In this document: positions 25,314 to 33,963 of the stretch, in pieces
How the letters are laid out: each line of letters begins with the position of its first letter
How positions within the stretch are numbered: the first letter of the stretch is position 1
Assembly: GCF_014647835.1 (NCBI RefSeq)
Contig: NZ_BMPY01000026.1
Location: 1-64,000 of the forward strand
Reading direction: 5' to 3'
Source: Microbispora rosea subsp. aerata
Lineage (GTDB): Bacteria > Actinomycetota > Actinomycetes > Streptosporangiales > Streptosporangiaceae
Length of the DNA stretch: 64,000 nt
Notes under the pieces: generated by a model
Database searches by the model: none
What the model was told of the DNA's origin: nothing
The model's input: only the letters and a program-made list of their open reading frames with translations
Position numbers and translations under genes: made by a program

Positions 25314-27493
25314 GCCGGTGGTTCCAGGCCGAGGTGCGCGGCGAGAAAGGAGATCACGTCGGCGAGCAGCGCCGCCTTGCGCGAGGCCGCCCTGGCGCCG
25401 TGGCCGACGTCGCGCTCCAGCCGGTAGAGCACCGGCCCCGGCCCGGCCGACGCGTGCTGGAGCATCGCGCACATCTTCCGCGAATGGCACGGATCCACCC
25501 GGGTGTCGCCGTCCGCGACCGCGAACAGCACCGGCGGATAGCGCACCCCCGGCCGGACCGCGTGGTACGGCGAGTAGGCCAGCAGCGCCCGGAACTCGTC
25601 GGGGTCCCGCACGCTGCCGTACTCGTTCCGCCAGCTCGGTCCCATGCCGAGCCGCTCATAGGCGATCATGTCCAGCAGCGGCGCGACGCACACGACGGCG
25701 GCGTACTTCCCGGGGTGCTGGGTGAGCGCGGCGGCGGTCAGCAGGCCGCCGTTCGACTCGCCCATGATCCCCAGCAGGCCGGGGCCGGTCCAGCCGCGCG
25801 CGAACAAGTAGTCCGCGGCGGCGTCGAAGTCGTCGAAGACCCGCTGTTTGCGCACCCGCGTGCCGGCCTGGTGCCACTCCTCGCCCTCCTCGCCGCCGCC
25901 GCGCAGGCAGGCGATCGCGAACACGCCGCCCGCGCGCACCCAGGCCAGGGCCTGCGGCATGTATCCGGGGGACATCGACACGCCGAATCCGCCGTACCCG
26001 GTGAGGATCGCCGGCCGCGGCCGGTCGGGCTCGCCGTGAGGGGCCAGCACGAACATGCGGACCGGTGTGCCGTCGTGCGAGGTGAAGGTCACATGGCTCG
26101 TGGCCACGGCCGACCCCGCCTCTGCGAACCCGATGTTCACGGGGGGTTCCGCGCCGGGCGGGTCCGGGTTCAGCGTGCCGGTGCGCGCGTCGTACCGGAG
26201 CACGATCGGCGGGGTGGTGTGGTCGCAGTACGCGAACCACGCCTCGTGGCCGGGCTCCGGGCGTACGGAGAACGGGCCGGCGTCGCCGCTCCCGGGCAGC
26301 GGCACGCGCCCCAGTTCGCGGCCGTCGGCCAGGTCGTGCACGGTGATCTCGGACACCGCGTGCCGGGTCCAGCGCACCAGGGCGAGCGGACGCGGCAGCT
26401 CGGCGCCGGTCAGCGGCACGAACTCGGCGAGCACGGCGTCCGGCCGCTCGGGGATGAGGGTCCGCCACGTCTCGGGGCCGGGATCGGCGGCGGTCGTCAC
26501 CACGACGCGGCCCCGCGGGGCCTCGTGGCCGGTGTGCAGCCACAACGGGTCGTACGGGCCGGCGCCGGGGGCGATCCGCAGGGCGCCGCGGGCGCGCAGG
26601 CCCACCTGTACGGGCCGCAGGTCCGGCCGCTCGGGCGGGCAGGCGGACAGGTCCGCCAGCCACACGTCGGTGGCGGGGTTGGCACCGACCGTCGCGGTCA
26701 CGGTCAGCCAGCGGCCGTCCGGGGTGACGGCGACGGTGTAGAAGGACGTCTTGTCCCGGCCGTCGCCGAAGACGGCGACGTCGCCGTCCGGGTCCGAGCC
26801 GACGCGGTGCAGGTAGACGCGCCGGTGATAGCGCTCCTCGCCGGGGTTCAGCTCGGGGGGCAGCCGGCGTACGTAGTAGAACGCCCGGCCGCCGGGCAGC
26901 CAGGCGACCGGCGCCCTCCGCACCCGGTCCACCGGCCCGTCCACCACCTCCCCGGTGGCCACGTCGAGCACGCGCAGCAGCGACTCCTCGGTGCCCCCGG
27001 TGGAGAGCTGGTAGGCGACCAAGTCGCCCTCGATCGACGGGTGCCACGCCTCCAGCACCGTACGGCCGGTCGGGTCGAGGGCCGCCGGGCTGACCAGCGG
27101 ACGGGTGACGCCGCCCTCCGACACCATCAGGGTGGGCTGGTCCTCGCCCGGCTGCCTGCGGGTGAAGAAAACCCGCTTGCCGCGCGGACGGGGCGGGGAC
27201 GTCAGCGCCACCCGGCTGAGCCGGACCAGCTCCGCGTGCCACGCCGGCAGGTGCGGCCAGCCGGCCCGCTCGCGCTGGAACAAAGCCTCTTGAGCCGCCG
27301 TCCAGGCGAGGGTCCGCTCGTCGAGCGGGTCTTCGAGCACCCGGTAGGGGTCCGCGACGACGACGCCGTGAAACTCCTCGGCCGCGTCGGAGCGGGGCGC
27401 CTGCGGGTAGCGCCCGGCGGTCTCCCGCGTCTCCGGGGAGCGCACGGCGCTTTCCCGCACCTCTGAGCAGCCCGCGGTGCTCTTCCGCGTCAT
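25310..27493 (-). CDS. Prolyl oligopeptidase family serine peptidase (S9A)
   Basis: The 727-residue enzyme begins its recognised part at FHGVVVADPYRVLEDPLDER (about residue 42), the POP N-terminus, then a beta-propeller, then the hydrolase domain. The nucleophile is in GIMGESNGGLL (Ser about 580), the acid in VADGDTRVDP, and the base in DVGHGARA. It has no signal peptide, so it acts in the cytoplasm. POPs remove leader peptides in several RiPP systems (class III lanthipeptides, for example). Position two genes after the precursor and ATGA coupling to the rSAM gene suggest a leader-processing role here. The first 40 residues are a variable extension. Confidence 0.9.
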   Translation of the reverse strand: MTRKSTAGCSEVRESAVRSPETRETAGRYPQAPRSDAAEEFHGVVVADPYRVLEDPLDERTLAWTAAQEALFQRERAGWPHLPAWHAELVRLSRVALTSPPRPRGKRVFFTRRQPGEDQPTLMVSEGGVTRPLVSPAALDPTGRTVLEAWHPSIEGDLVAYQLSTGGTEESLLRVLDVATGEVVDGPVDRVRRAPVAWLPGGRAFYYVRRLPPELNPGEERYHRRVYLHRVGSDPDGDVAVFGDGRDKTSFYTVAVTPDGRWLTVTATVGANPATDVWLADLSACPPERPDLRPVQVGLRARGALRIAPGAGPYDPLWLHTGHEAPRGRVVVTTAADPGPETWRTLIPERPDAVLAEFVPLTGAELPRPLALVRWTRHAVSEITVHDLADGRELGRVPLPGSGDAGPFSVRPEPGHEAWFAYCDHTTPPIVLRYDARTGTLNPDPPGAEPPVNIGFAEAGSAVATSHVTFTSHDGTPVRMFVLAPHGEPDRPRPAILTGYGGFGVSMSPGYMPQALAWVRAGGVFAIACLRGGGEEGEEWHQAGTRVRKQRVFDDFDAAADYLFARGWTGPGLLGIMGESNGGLLTAAALTQHPGKYAAVVCVAPLLDMIAYERLGMGPSWRNEYGSVRDPDEFRALLAYSPYHAVRPGVRYPPVLFAVADGDTRVDPCHSRKMCAMLQHASAGPGPVLYRLERDVGHGARAASRKAALLADVISFLAAHLGLEPPA

Positions 27494-28698
27494 GCCGTGC
27501 CCGCCCCGAGCCGCCCGGTGGCGCTCAGGTAGTCGAGCAGGCCGGCGTCCACGGTGTCCTGGAATCGCGTCAGCTCCGACAGGTCGCCCTCGTACTGGTA
27601 GGACTCCTCGCAGGAGATCCACTTGCCCGCGGTGTGCTCCGCCGGCAGGTAGCCGTCCTTGACCGTGCCGACCTGCCAGCCCGGCTTGCCCGCGGTCTCC
27701 CAGCAGCTCGACAGCGTGCCGTCCGCGTTGACCACCGCGCCGTACTTGCCGTCCGGGAACGAGCACGCCTGGCAGGGGAGGTGCGCGCGGGGGCGGGGCA
27801 CCGAGAAGCCGAGCTCGAGCGCGCGGCGCTGCCAGCGGTTGAAGCGGGCGGCCATGTCGTCGGAGAAGGCCAGGTCGTTGCCGTAGCCGACGCCCACGTC
27901 GCCGACCCGGGCGAAGTAGAGGGAGCAGCGGGACGGGTCGAGGTCCCGCCCGAGCCGCTCGACCAGCGCGTCGATTCCCTCGTAGTTGTGGTGGGAGACG
28001 TTGACGCGGATGTCGCACCTGATCGGCGTGGCGGCCGTCATCGCGGCCATCGCGGCGACGATGTCGTCGAAGGTGCCGCCGCCGGTCGTGCGCCGCACCC
28101 TGATGCGGTCGTGGTCGGGCTTGTCGCCGTCGAACGTCACCTGCACGTCCCGCAGACCGAGGTCGGCCAGCCGCCGCGCGAGCGGGACCGTCATCAGCGT
28201 GCCGTTGGAGGTCATGCTGGCGTAGCGCAGCCCGAGACCTCCCGCACGGGAGAGCAGCTCGACGCACCCCTTGGGGTTCAGCAGCGGCTCGCCGCCGAAG
28301 AGCATGAGCACCAGGCTGTCCAGCCCCGCCTCCGCCTGCCGGCGGCGGGTGAAGTCGATGATGGCGCCGATGGTCTCGGAGGTGAGCCGGGAGTAGGCGA
28401 TCCGCGGCGGACGGCTCCCCCCGGAGGCGTCCTGGGCGGTGTTCTGGAAGCAGTAGCCGCAGCCGAGGTTGCAGTTGGTGCTGGTCAGCACCGTCAGCGA
28501 GTAGCTGCGGTAGGCGGGCGGCCGAAACAGCCCCTGCTCGCGCAGCGCGCGCTCGGCCTCGGGGCGCAGTTCGCCCTCCGCGGTGAGATGGTGCGCCTTC
28601 AACCGGGCTATTCCGCCGGGGCCCAGGAACCACCATCCGCGCTCTCCCCCGATCACGCGCGGCCGCGCCTCGGGTCCCCGGTGCTGACCTTTGTTCAT
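27490..28698 (-). CDS. Radical SAM/SPASM peptide maturase
   Basis: The 402-residue protein has the radical SAM cluster motif CNLGCGYC (Cys76, Cys80, Cys83), followed by LMLFGGEPLLNP and the SAM-binding strands. The C-terminal SPASM region has cysteines in LPCQACSFPDG, LSSCWETAG and WISCEES for auxiliary Fe-S clusters. The architecture is that of RiPP maturases that install thioether or C-C cross-links. The 60 residues before the rSAM domain may bind the leader. GGAG precedes the ATG. The gene lies 81 bp after the precursor gene and overlaps the peptidase gene. I recall that comparable enzymes in actinomycetes are annotated as sactipeptide maturases beside 'aroma-sacti' genes, which I could not check. 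Confidence 0.9.
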   Translation of the reverse strand: MNKGQHRGPEARPRVIGGERGWWFLGPGGIARLKAHHLTAEGELRPEAERALREQGLFRPPAYRSYSLTVLTSTNCNLGCGYCFQNTAQDASGGSRPPRIAYSRLTSETIGAIIDFTRRRQAEAGLDSLVLMLFGGEPLLNPKGCVELLSRAGGLGLRYASMTSNGTLMTVPLARRLADLGLRDVQVTFDGDKPDHDRIRVRRTTGGGTFDDIVAAMAAMTAATPIRCDIRVNVSHHNYEGIDALVERLGRDLDPSRCSLYFARVGDVGVGYGNDLAFSDDMAARFNRWQRRALELGFSVPRPRAHLPCQACSFPDGKYGAVVNADGTLSSCWETAGKPGWQVGTVKDGYLPAEHTAGKWISCEESYQYEGDLSELTRFQDTVDAGLLDYLSATGRLGAGTA

Positions 28699-28731
28699 GG
28701 CATCTCCGCGTGCAGACGAGGGCCGGGCAGG

Positions 28732-28769
28732 GGTTCCCGGTCCCGCCGGAAGCCGCGGGACCGGGAACC
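28732..28769 (-). terminator. Attenuator hairpin between precursor and maturase genes
   Basis: A perfect 15-bp stem (GGTTCCCGGTCCCGC / GCGGGACCGGGAACC) with an 8-nt loop lies between the precursor stop (28780) and the rSAM start (28698). Partial terminators at this spot are common in RiPP operons and give excess precursor over enzymes. Confidence 0.75.
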
Positions 28770-28779
28770 GGCATGGGTC

Positions 28780-28908
28780 TCAGGAGAGAGACTTCTCCTG
28801 GTGCACGCCGCACCAGGGGGTCTCCTCGCCCTCCTCCTCGGAGTGGGCGACGACCTCGGGGGCCTCGGTCTCCTCGGGCTCGGGCACGGTGTCCTTCTCG
28901 TCCGTCAT
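28780..28908 (-). CDS. Putative RiPP precursor peptide (42 residues)
   Basis: The ATG at 28908 has GAGGAG seven bases upstream. The leader (residues 1-29) is strongly acidic: MTDEKDTVPEPEETEAPEVV then AHSEEEGEE. The C-terminal part reads TPWCGVHQEKSLS, with one Trp, one Cys and one His, the residues expected for radical SAM, halogenase and P450 chemistry. It is followed by a hairpin and then the rSAM maturase on the same strand. It was too short for ordinary gene calling. I infer it is the substrate of the cluster. The leader/core boundary is not known. The single Cys would allow at most one thioether ring. Confidence 0.8.
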   Translation of the reverse strand: MTDEKDTVPEPEETEAPEVVAHSEEEGEETPWCGVHQEKSLS

Positions 28909-28947
28909 GGCGACGCTCCTCTCGGTCTGGTGACCAGTGCGCCCCAC

Positions 28948-29012
28948 ACGCTAGGAGCGGTCAGTTCAGGGTCAGTATGGCGGCGGCATGGCGTCGCCAT
29001 ACTGGCCCTGAA
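28948..29012. promoter_or_regulatory. Divergent promoter: SARP-type repeats and 48-bp dyad
   Basis: GGTCAGT occurs twice (28959-28965 and 28970-28976) with an 11-bp period, the hallmark of SARP binding sites. For the minus-strand precursor gene these lie five bases ahead of a TAGCGT -10-like hexamer (28948-28953). The second heptamer lies inside a large inverted repeat, TTCAGGGTCAGTATGGCG (28965-28982) against CGCCATACTGGCCCTGAA (28995-29012), matching at 17 of 18 positions with a 12-bp centre. The site lies between the two divergent RiPP operons. Confidence 0.65.
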
Positions 29013-29071
29013 CCCTGCCTCTTTACCGTTGGCGTTGTACGTGGGAGAGGTCTGGCACCAGGAGGTGGCCG

Positions 29072-29284
29072 ATGAACAGTCGCGAGGTGCAGGCTGGACC
29101 GGCGCCGTTCGACCCGCTGGCGGCTTTGCGTGAGGCGGGCCACCCGGTGGACTTGCTCAACGAGCGGCAGCGGCAGGTGTTCGCCGAGCTGAGCAAGCCG
29201 GAGGTCGAGCTGCTCAACTCGATCAAGACCCGCCTGGACGCGGCGGCGGGCGAGGTCGAGGGTCAGGAGCTCAAGCTCGTATGA
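29072..29284 (+). CDS. Small protein resembling the aroma-sacti cluster domain
   Basis: The 70-residue protein contains FDPLAALREAGHPVDLLNER and VELLNSIKTRLDAAAGEVEG, a small helical domain. It resembles, by my recollection, the 'aroma-sacti cluster domain' family that occurs next to radical SAM/SPASM sactipeptide genes. It ends EGQELKLV, with no Cys, so it is not itself a thioether substrate. AGGAGG lies upstream of the ATG. Its stop overlaps the start of the cyclase gene (ATGA). Possible roles are leader recognition or immunity, both inferred. Confidence 0.6.
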   Translation: MNSREVQAGPAPFDPLAALREAGHPVDLLNERQRQVFAELSKPEVELLNSIKTRLDAAAGEVEGQELKLV

Positions 29285-32200
29285 ACGCCGGGGCGGTCCG
29301 CCCTGCCCGCCGGAACGTCGTCGTCGTCTTCATCGACCTGATCGGCTCGACGGAGCTCGCCGAACGGCTCGACCCCGAACTCCTCCGGGACGTACTCGAC
29401 CGGTACTACCGGGCGTGCACCTCCGGCATCAGTGAGCACGGCGGCGTGGTGGAGAAGTACATCGGGGATGCGATCATGGCTGCCTTCGGCATCCCCGCCG
29501 GCCGCGAGGACGACGCGCTGCGGGCGATCCGGGCCGCGCACACCGCGCTGCAGCGGGTGCGGGCGCTGAGCGACGACCTGGCGCCGACGCACGGCATCCG
29601 GCTCGACGTGCACTGCGGCGTCAGCGCCGGAGAGGCGGTGGTCATCGCCACCCCGGGGGCGGACCTGCGGGTCATCGGCGACACCGTCAACACCGCCGCC
29701 CGCCTGCAGTCGGCCGCGGACGCCGGGGAGATCCTCGTCAACGACGAGGTCGCCCGCATGGTCCGCGCCCAGGCGCGGCTCGAGCCGGTGCCGCCGCTCA
29801 CGCTCAAGGGCAAGAGCAACCCGGTGCGGGCCTGGCGGGTGACCTCGCTGGAGCCGGAGGCCGCCCACGACGACGACCAGATCCCGCTCATCGGCCGCGG
29901 CGCGGAAATCGAGCGGCTCCGCGCGGCCTACCGCGAGGCGGTGCGGGACCGCCGCTGCCGGGTGGTGACCGTGCTCGGCGTGCCGGGCATCGGCAAGTCC
30001 CGGCTCGTGCGCGACTTCGTCCACGGGCTGCCCGCCGACGTCACCGTGGTCACCGGCCGGTGCCGCTCGTACGGCGTGGGCATCACCTTCCACCCCGTCG
30101 TGGAGATGGTCGAGTCGCTCGGCGACGACTGGCCGGGCGTCCTGCCGTCGCTGGAGTCGGCGAGCGTCTCCGCCCTCCGCGGCCTGATGACCGCCGACGC
30201 CTCGCGCGCGCCGCGCACCGGGGAGATCGCCGGGGTGGAGGAGATCTCGCGGGCGGTGCGCGCGCTGTTCGAGGCGCTGGCCAGGCGCGGGCCGCTGGTG
30301 GCGGTCTGGGAAGACCTGCACTGGGCCGAGCCGACCCTGCTCGACCTGATCGACGACCTCACCGCGTGGCTGGTCGACGTGCCCGTCCTGATCGTACGGG
30401 TGGCCCGGCCCGAGCTGCTGGAGACACGGCCCGCCTGGGCGGACGGCGCAGGCCGCGCGGTCGCGTTCGAGCTGGGGGCGCTCGACGCGGCGCAGATGGA
30501 GCTGCTGGTCGCCGAGCTGGCCGCCAACCGGCTGCCCGGGGCCGAGGTGACCGCCCACGACATGACCGCGGGTCAGGCATTGTGCCGCCGGGTCGCGGAG
30601 AGCTCCGACGGCAACCCGCTGTTCGCCGAGCTGCTGCTGGAGACGCTGGCCGAGGAAGGGGAGGACGCCCCGCTGCCGCCGACGATCCAGGCGTTGATCG
30701 GCGCGCGCCTGGACCGGCTCGACGAGGGGGAGCGCGACGTGCTCGAACGCGCCGCGACGATCGGCCACGTCTTCACCCGCGACCAGCTCGGCGTGCTGTG
30801 CGCGGCCGAGCCGCCGGTGCGGCTCGACGTGGGCGAGATGCTCGGCCGCCTGACGCGCAAGCGCATCATCCGGCACGCGGCGGGGTCGTTCCAGTTCGCC
30901 CAGACGTTGACCCGCGACACGGTCTACGCCATGACCCGCAAGGACCTGCGGGCCACCTGGCATCTAGCCCTCGCCGACCGGATCTCCGGCCGGACCGCCG
31001 CCGCCTCGTCGTCCTCGGCGGAGGAGGGCTCGCACGGCGACCTGGCCCACCACCTGGAGACCGCCTGCCTGCTCAAACGCGAGGTGCGGCCGGACGACCC
31101 GCTGCTGCCCGCGCTCACCGAGCGGGCCGCCCGCGCGCTCGTCGGGGAGGGCACCCGGGCGCTGCGCCGCAAGGACCTGCCCGCCGCCATCGCGCTGCTC
31201 GAACGGGGGCGGAACCTGCTGCCGGCCGGGCACCCCGAGCACCGGGCGCTGGCGGTGCGCATCTGCGACGCGGGTCTGGCCCGCGGCGAGGCCGACCGGC
31301 CGTACGCCGCGCTGGACGTGGCCGAGCGGATGCTGCCGGACGACCGGCGCACCCGGCTCACCTGCGCCATCCAGCGCGAGATGCTCGCGGCGCGCTTCGG
31401 CAGCCGCCCCGCCTCGGCCGAGCCGTTCCGGGCTCAGCTCGCCGCCGACCCCGGCGACGATCTCGGCTGGTGCCGCTTCCATCACCTGGAGGCTCTGCTG
31501 CACATCGGCGAGGGCCGGTTCGGGGCGGCCGAGGCGGCGCTGCGCGACGCCCTGGCCCGGGCCCGCTCCCTCGGCGACGAGTATGAGGAAAACCGCCTGC
31601 TCAGCGGGTTGTGCGAGCTGGCGCAGTGGTCCCCCACGCCGCTGGCCGAAGGGCTCGGCCTGTGCGCCGGGCTCGCGGCCAGGTTCGGCGCCGACCGGGC
31701 GATGCTGCTGCCCGTGCTGGTCACCGAGGCGCGGCTGCGCGCGCTGTCCGGCGACGTCGCCGCGGCCCGGTCCATCCTCGACACCGCCGACCGGCACGCC
31801 GGCGATCTGCATCTCGGCCTCGCGGCGACCGCGGTGCTGCAGGTGCGCGGGCTGGTGGAGTCGCTCGTCGGGCGGCACGACGTGGCGGAGGAGCTGTTCC
31901 GCCGGGCGGCGGCGGACCTCCACCGGGCGGGCCAGTCCGAGCCGGCCAGGACGCTGGAGCTTTACGCGGCGCGCGAGCTGCTCCGCCAGGGGCGCCGGCA
32001 CGAGGCCGCCCGGGAGCTGGAGCGGCTGCGGGCGGCGGGCGGGCGGCTGCAGGCCCGCGGGGAGCTGATCCGGCTCGCGGTGGGCGCCCGGCTCGCGGCC
32101 CTCGACGGGGACCACGCCGAGGCGGCAGCCCTCGCCGCCCGCGCCGAGGAGCTGCTCGCCCGCACCGACGACCCGTGCCTGCAGGGGGACGTGCTGGCCG

Positions 32201-32346
32201 AACTGGCGCGGGTGCACCGCGCGGCCGGGCGCACCGGCCCGGCGGCCGAGGCCGCGGCCCGCGCGCTGCGCGGCTACGCGACCAAGGGAGCGGAGCTGCC
32301 CGCCCGGCGGGTGCGCCGATGGATCGAGGAGGAGAGACGAGCGTGA
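29281..32346 (+). CDS. Class III nucleotidyl cyclase with AAA ATPase and TPR-like tail
   Basis: The 1021-residue protein has an N-terminal class III cyclase domain (about residues 10-180: VVVVFIDLIGSTELAERLDP with the first metal Asp, VVEKYIGDAIMAAFG with the second, and GDTVNTAARLQSAA). A STAND-type ATPase follows (P-loop VLGVPGIGKSRLVRDF about residue 235; VAVWEDLHWAEPTLLDLIDD Walker B) and then a long alpha-solenoid tail. This CyaB-like layout is found in signalling or regulatory proteins. There is no DNA-binding domain. It is ATGA-coupled to the small protein and GTGA-coupled to the protease, so it is part of the RiPP-side operon and may sense a ligand. Confidence 0.85.
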   Translation: MNAGAVRPARRNVVVVFIDLIGSTELAERLDPELLRDVLDRYYRACTSGISEHGGVVEKYIGDAIMAAFGIPAGREDDALRAIRAAHTALQRVRALSDDLAPTHGIRLDVHCGVSAGEAVVIATPGADLRVIGDTVNTAARLQSAADAGEILVNDEVARMVRAQARLEPVPPLTLKGKSNPVRAWRVTSLEPEAAHDDDQIPLIGRGAEIERLRAAYREAVRDRRCRVVTVLGVPGIGKSRLVRDFVHGLPADVTVVTGRCRSYGVGITFHPVVEMVESLGDDWPGVLPSLESASVSALRGLMTADASRAPRTGEIAGVEEISRAVRALFEALARRGPLVAVWEDLHWAEPTLLDLIDDLTAWLVDVPVLIVRVARPELLETRPAWADGAGRAVAFELGALDAAQMELLVAELAANRLPGAEVTAHDMTAGQALCRRVAESSDGNPLFAELLLETLAEEGEDAPLPPTIQALIGARLDRLDEGERDVLERAATIGHVFTRDQLGVLCAAEPPVRLDVGEMLGRLTRKRIIRHAAGSFQFAQTLTRDTVYAMTRKDLRATWHLALADRISGRTAAASSSSAEEGSHGDLAHHLETACLLKREVRPDDPLLPALTERAARALVGEGTRALRRKDLPAAIALLERGRNLLPAGHPEHRALAVRICDAGLARGEADRPYAALDVAERMLPDDRRTRLTCAIQREMLAARFGSRPASAEPFRAQLAADPGDDLGWCRFHHLEALLHIGEGRFGAAEAALRDALARARSLGDEYEENRLLSGLCELAQWSPTPLAEGLGLCAGLAARFGADRAMLLPVLVTEARLRALSGDVAAARSILDTADRHAGDLHLGLAATAVLQVRGLVESLVGRHDVAEELFRRAAADLHRAGQSEPARTLELYAARELLRQGRRHEAARELERLRAAGGRLQARGELIRLAVGARLAALDGDHAEAAALAARAEELLARTDDPCLQGDVLAELARVHRAAGRTGPAAEAAARALRGYATKGAELPARRVRRWIEEERRA

Positions 32347-33230
32347 CACAGCCTCCCTGGCGCAGGGAGCGGCGTGAGCACTTCCCGGGGGTGCCGGCCT
32401 GGAGCCTGGCGACATCTCAGCTCGCCCCGGAGGAGTTCGGCGTGAGCCGCCTGGAGGACGTCACCAGGGAGTGGGCCTGGGGTGACAACGGCTCGGGCCC
32501 CGCCGACGGAGCGGGCGTGCGCGTCTGCGTGCTCGACACCGGCGTGGACGCCGGCCATCCCCGGGTCGGCGGCCTGGAGCGTTCACTGGTGGTCGCCGAC
32601 GACGACGGGGACTTGGCGATCGTGGACTGCGACCCGGTCGACCCCGCGGGCCACGGCACCGCCTGCGCCGGCCTGATCCGTTCGATCGCCCCGGCCGTCT
32701 CGCTGACCTCGGTGCGGGTGCTGACCGACGGGCGGTCCGGCAGCGGAGAGGCCTTGCTGGCCGGTCTGCGCTGGGCCATCGAGGAGGGGTTCGACCTCGT
32801 CAACCTCAGCCTGTCGACCACCAGGAGCAAGTTTCTGCCCACGCTGCACGAGCTGGCCGACCGCGCCTACTTCCGGCGCTGCGTGCTGGTGGCCTCGGCG
32901 CACAACATGCCGGTGGTCAGCTTCCCCTGGACGTTCTCCTCGGTCATCTCGGTGGCCAGCCACGACGAGCCCGATCCGATGACCTACTACTACAACCCGG
33001 CGCCGCCGGCCGAGTTCTACGCGCGCGGCGTACGGGTCCCGGTGGCCTGGTCCGGCGGAAAGGAGATCCGCAGCACCGGGAACAGCTTCGCCGCCCCGCA
33101 CATCACCGGGATCTGCGCGCTCATCTTGAGCAGGCACCGGTGGCTGACCCCTTTCCAGCTCAAGACCGTGCTCTACCTGGCCGCCAGCAACGTCGTCGCA
33201 TCCAAGGGAGACGCGCATGTCCGTGCATGA
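32343..33230 (+). CDS. Cytoplasmic subtilisin-family (S8) serine protease
   Basis: The 295-residue protein has all three subtilase motifs: VCVLDTGVDAGHP (Asp about 65), GHGTACAGLI (His about 104) and GNSFAAPHITG (Ser about 248). It has no signal peptide and starts within the upstream gene's stop (GTGA), preceded by GGAGGAGAG. A cytoplasmic subtilase inside a peptide operon may cleave the leader or control the cyclase protein. It overlaps the GAF gene by 14 bp. Confidence 0.87.
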   Translation: MTQPPWRRERREHFPGVPAWSLATSQLAPEEFGVSRLEDVTREWAWGDNGSGPADGAGVRVCVLDTGVDAGHPRVGGLERSLVVADDDGDLAIVDCDPVDPAGHGTACAGLIRSIAPAVSLTSVRVLTDGRSGSGEALLAGLRWAIEEGFDLVNLSLSTTRSKFLPTLHELADRAYFRRCVLVASAHNMPVVSFPWTFSSVISVASHDEPDPMTYYYNPAPPAEFYARGVRVPVAWSGGKEIRSTGNSFAAPHITGICALILSRHRWLTPFQLKTVLYLAASNVVASKGDAHVRA

Positions 33231-33843
33231 ACGGCGCTTAGACAGCGAGATCACCGAGCGCAGGCTGCTGCAGTCCACCGTCGAGGTCGCCAGGCACGTC
33301 TTCGCCGCGGCCGCCGCGTCGGTCTTCCTGGTGGATCAGGAAACCGGCGAACTGGTCTTCGAAGCCGTGTCGGGTGAGGGGGAGCAGCACCTCGTCGGCA
33401 CGCGCTTCGCACCCGGCACGGGCATCGCGGGCTGGGTCGCGGCGAGCGGCCAGCCGATGGTCGCCGACGAGGTGGCCGCGGTGCCGCAGTTCGCCCACGA
33501 CGCCGCCGAGTCCACCGGGTATGTCCCCCGCAGCATCATGGCGGCGCCGGTCATCCGGCAGGAGACCTGCATCGGCGTGCTCGAGGTGCTCGACCGATCC
33601 GCCACCTGGCGCGGGGACCTCGCCGACGTCGACCTCCTCGCGATGCTCGCCGCCCAGGCCGCGTACGGCCTGGAGCTTCTGATCCGGCTGCGGGAGGCGG
33701 AGGCGGCGCTGCCGGCCAGGCCCGTCGACGAGGACGTCCACGAGCTGCTGCAGCGGATCTCCGACCGGGTGCCGCGCAACGGCAGGGCCGCCGACCCGAC
33801 CGCCCTGAAGCTCCTCGCCGTGGCCGAGGAACTGCTGCACTAG
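33217..33843 (+). CDS. GAF-domain protein
   Basis: The 208-residue protein is mainly one GAF domain (about residues 18-160; AAASVFLVDQETGELVFEAV, GTGIAGWVAASGQPMVADEV, SIMAAPVIRQETCIGVLEVL). The C-terminal helix-rich 45 residues could mediate dimerisation. GAF domains bind cyclic nucleotides or other small ligands. With a cyclase in the same operon, cyclic-nucleotide sensing is a reasonable inference. It overlaps the protease gene. Confidence 0.85.
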   Translation: MSVHERRLDSEITERRLLQSTVEVARHVFAAAAASVFLVDQETGELVFEAVSGEGEQHLVGTRFAPGTGIAGWVAASGQPMVADEVAAVPQFAHDAAESTGYVPRSIMAAPVIRQETCIGVLEVLDRSATWRGDLADVDLLAMLAAQAAYGLELLIRLREAEAALPARPVDEDVHELLQRISDRVPRNGRAADPTALKLLAVAEELLH

Positions 33844-33963
33844 GCCCGTCCGGCGCGGTGGGGCGCGGCGCAATCGGTTTCATACCGCCGCTGAACCGAA
33901 TCCGAACTCGCGGATCTTAACGTGCCAACGGACCGAGCCCGGACTGCGGATTGGAGCCCTGCC

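Noticed and set aside
25310-28813. Single 1167-residue frame spanning peptidase and rSAM region
   Set aside because: Only the part from 27493 is a peptidase; the upstream part is an out-of-frame reading of the rSAM gene.
33922-33963. GTG start for the halogenase
   Set aside because: No ribosome site; the ATG at 33964 has GGAG at good spacing.
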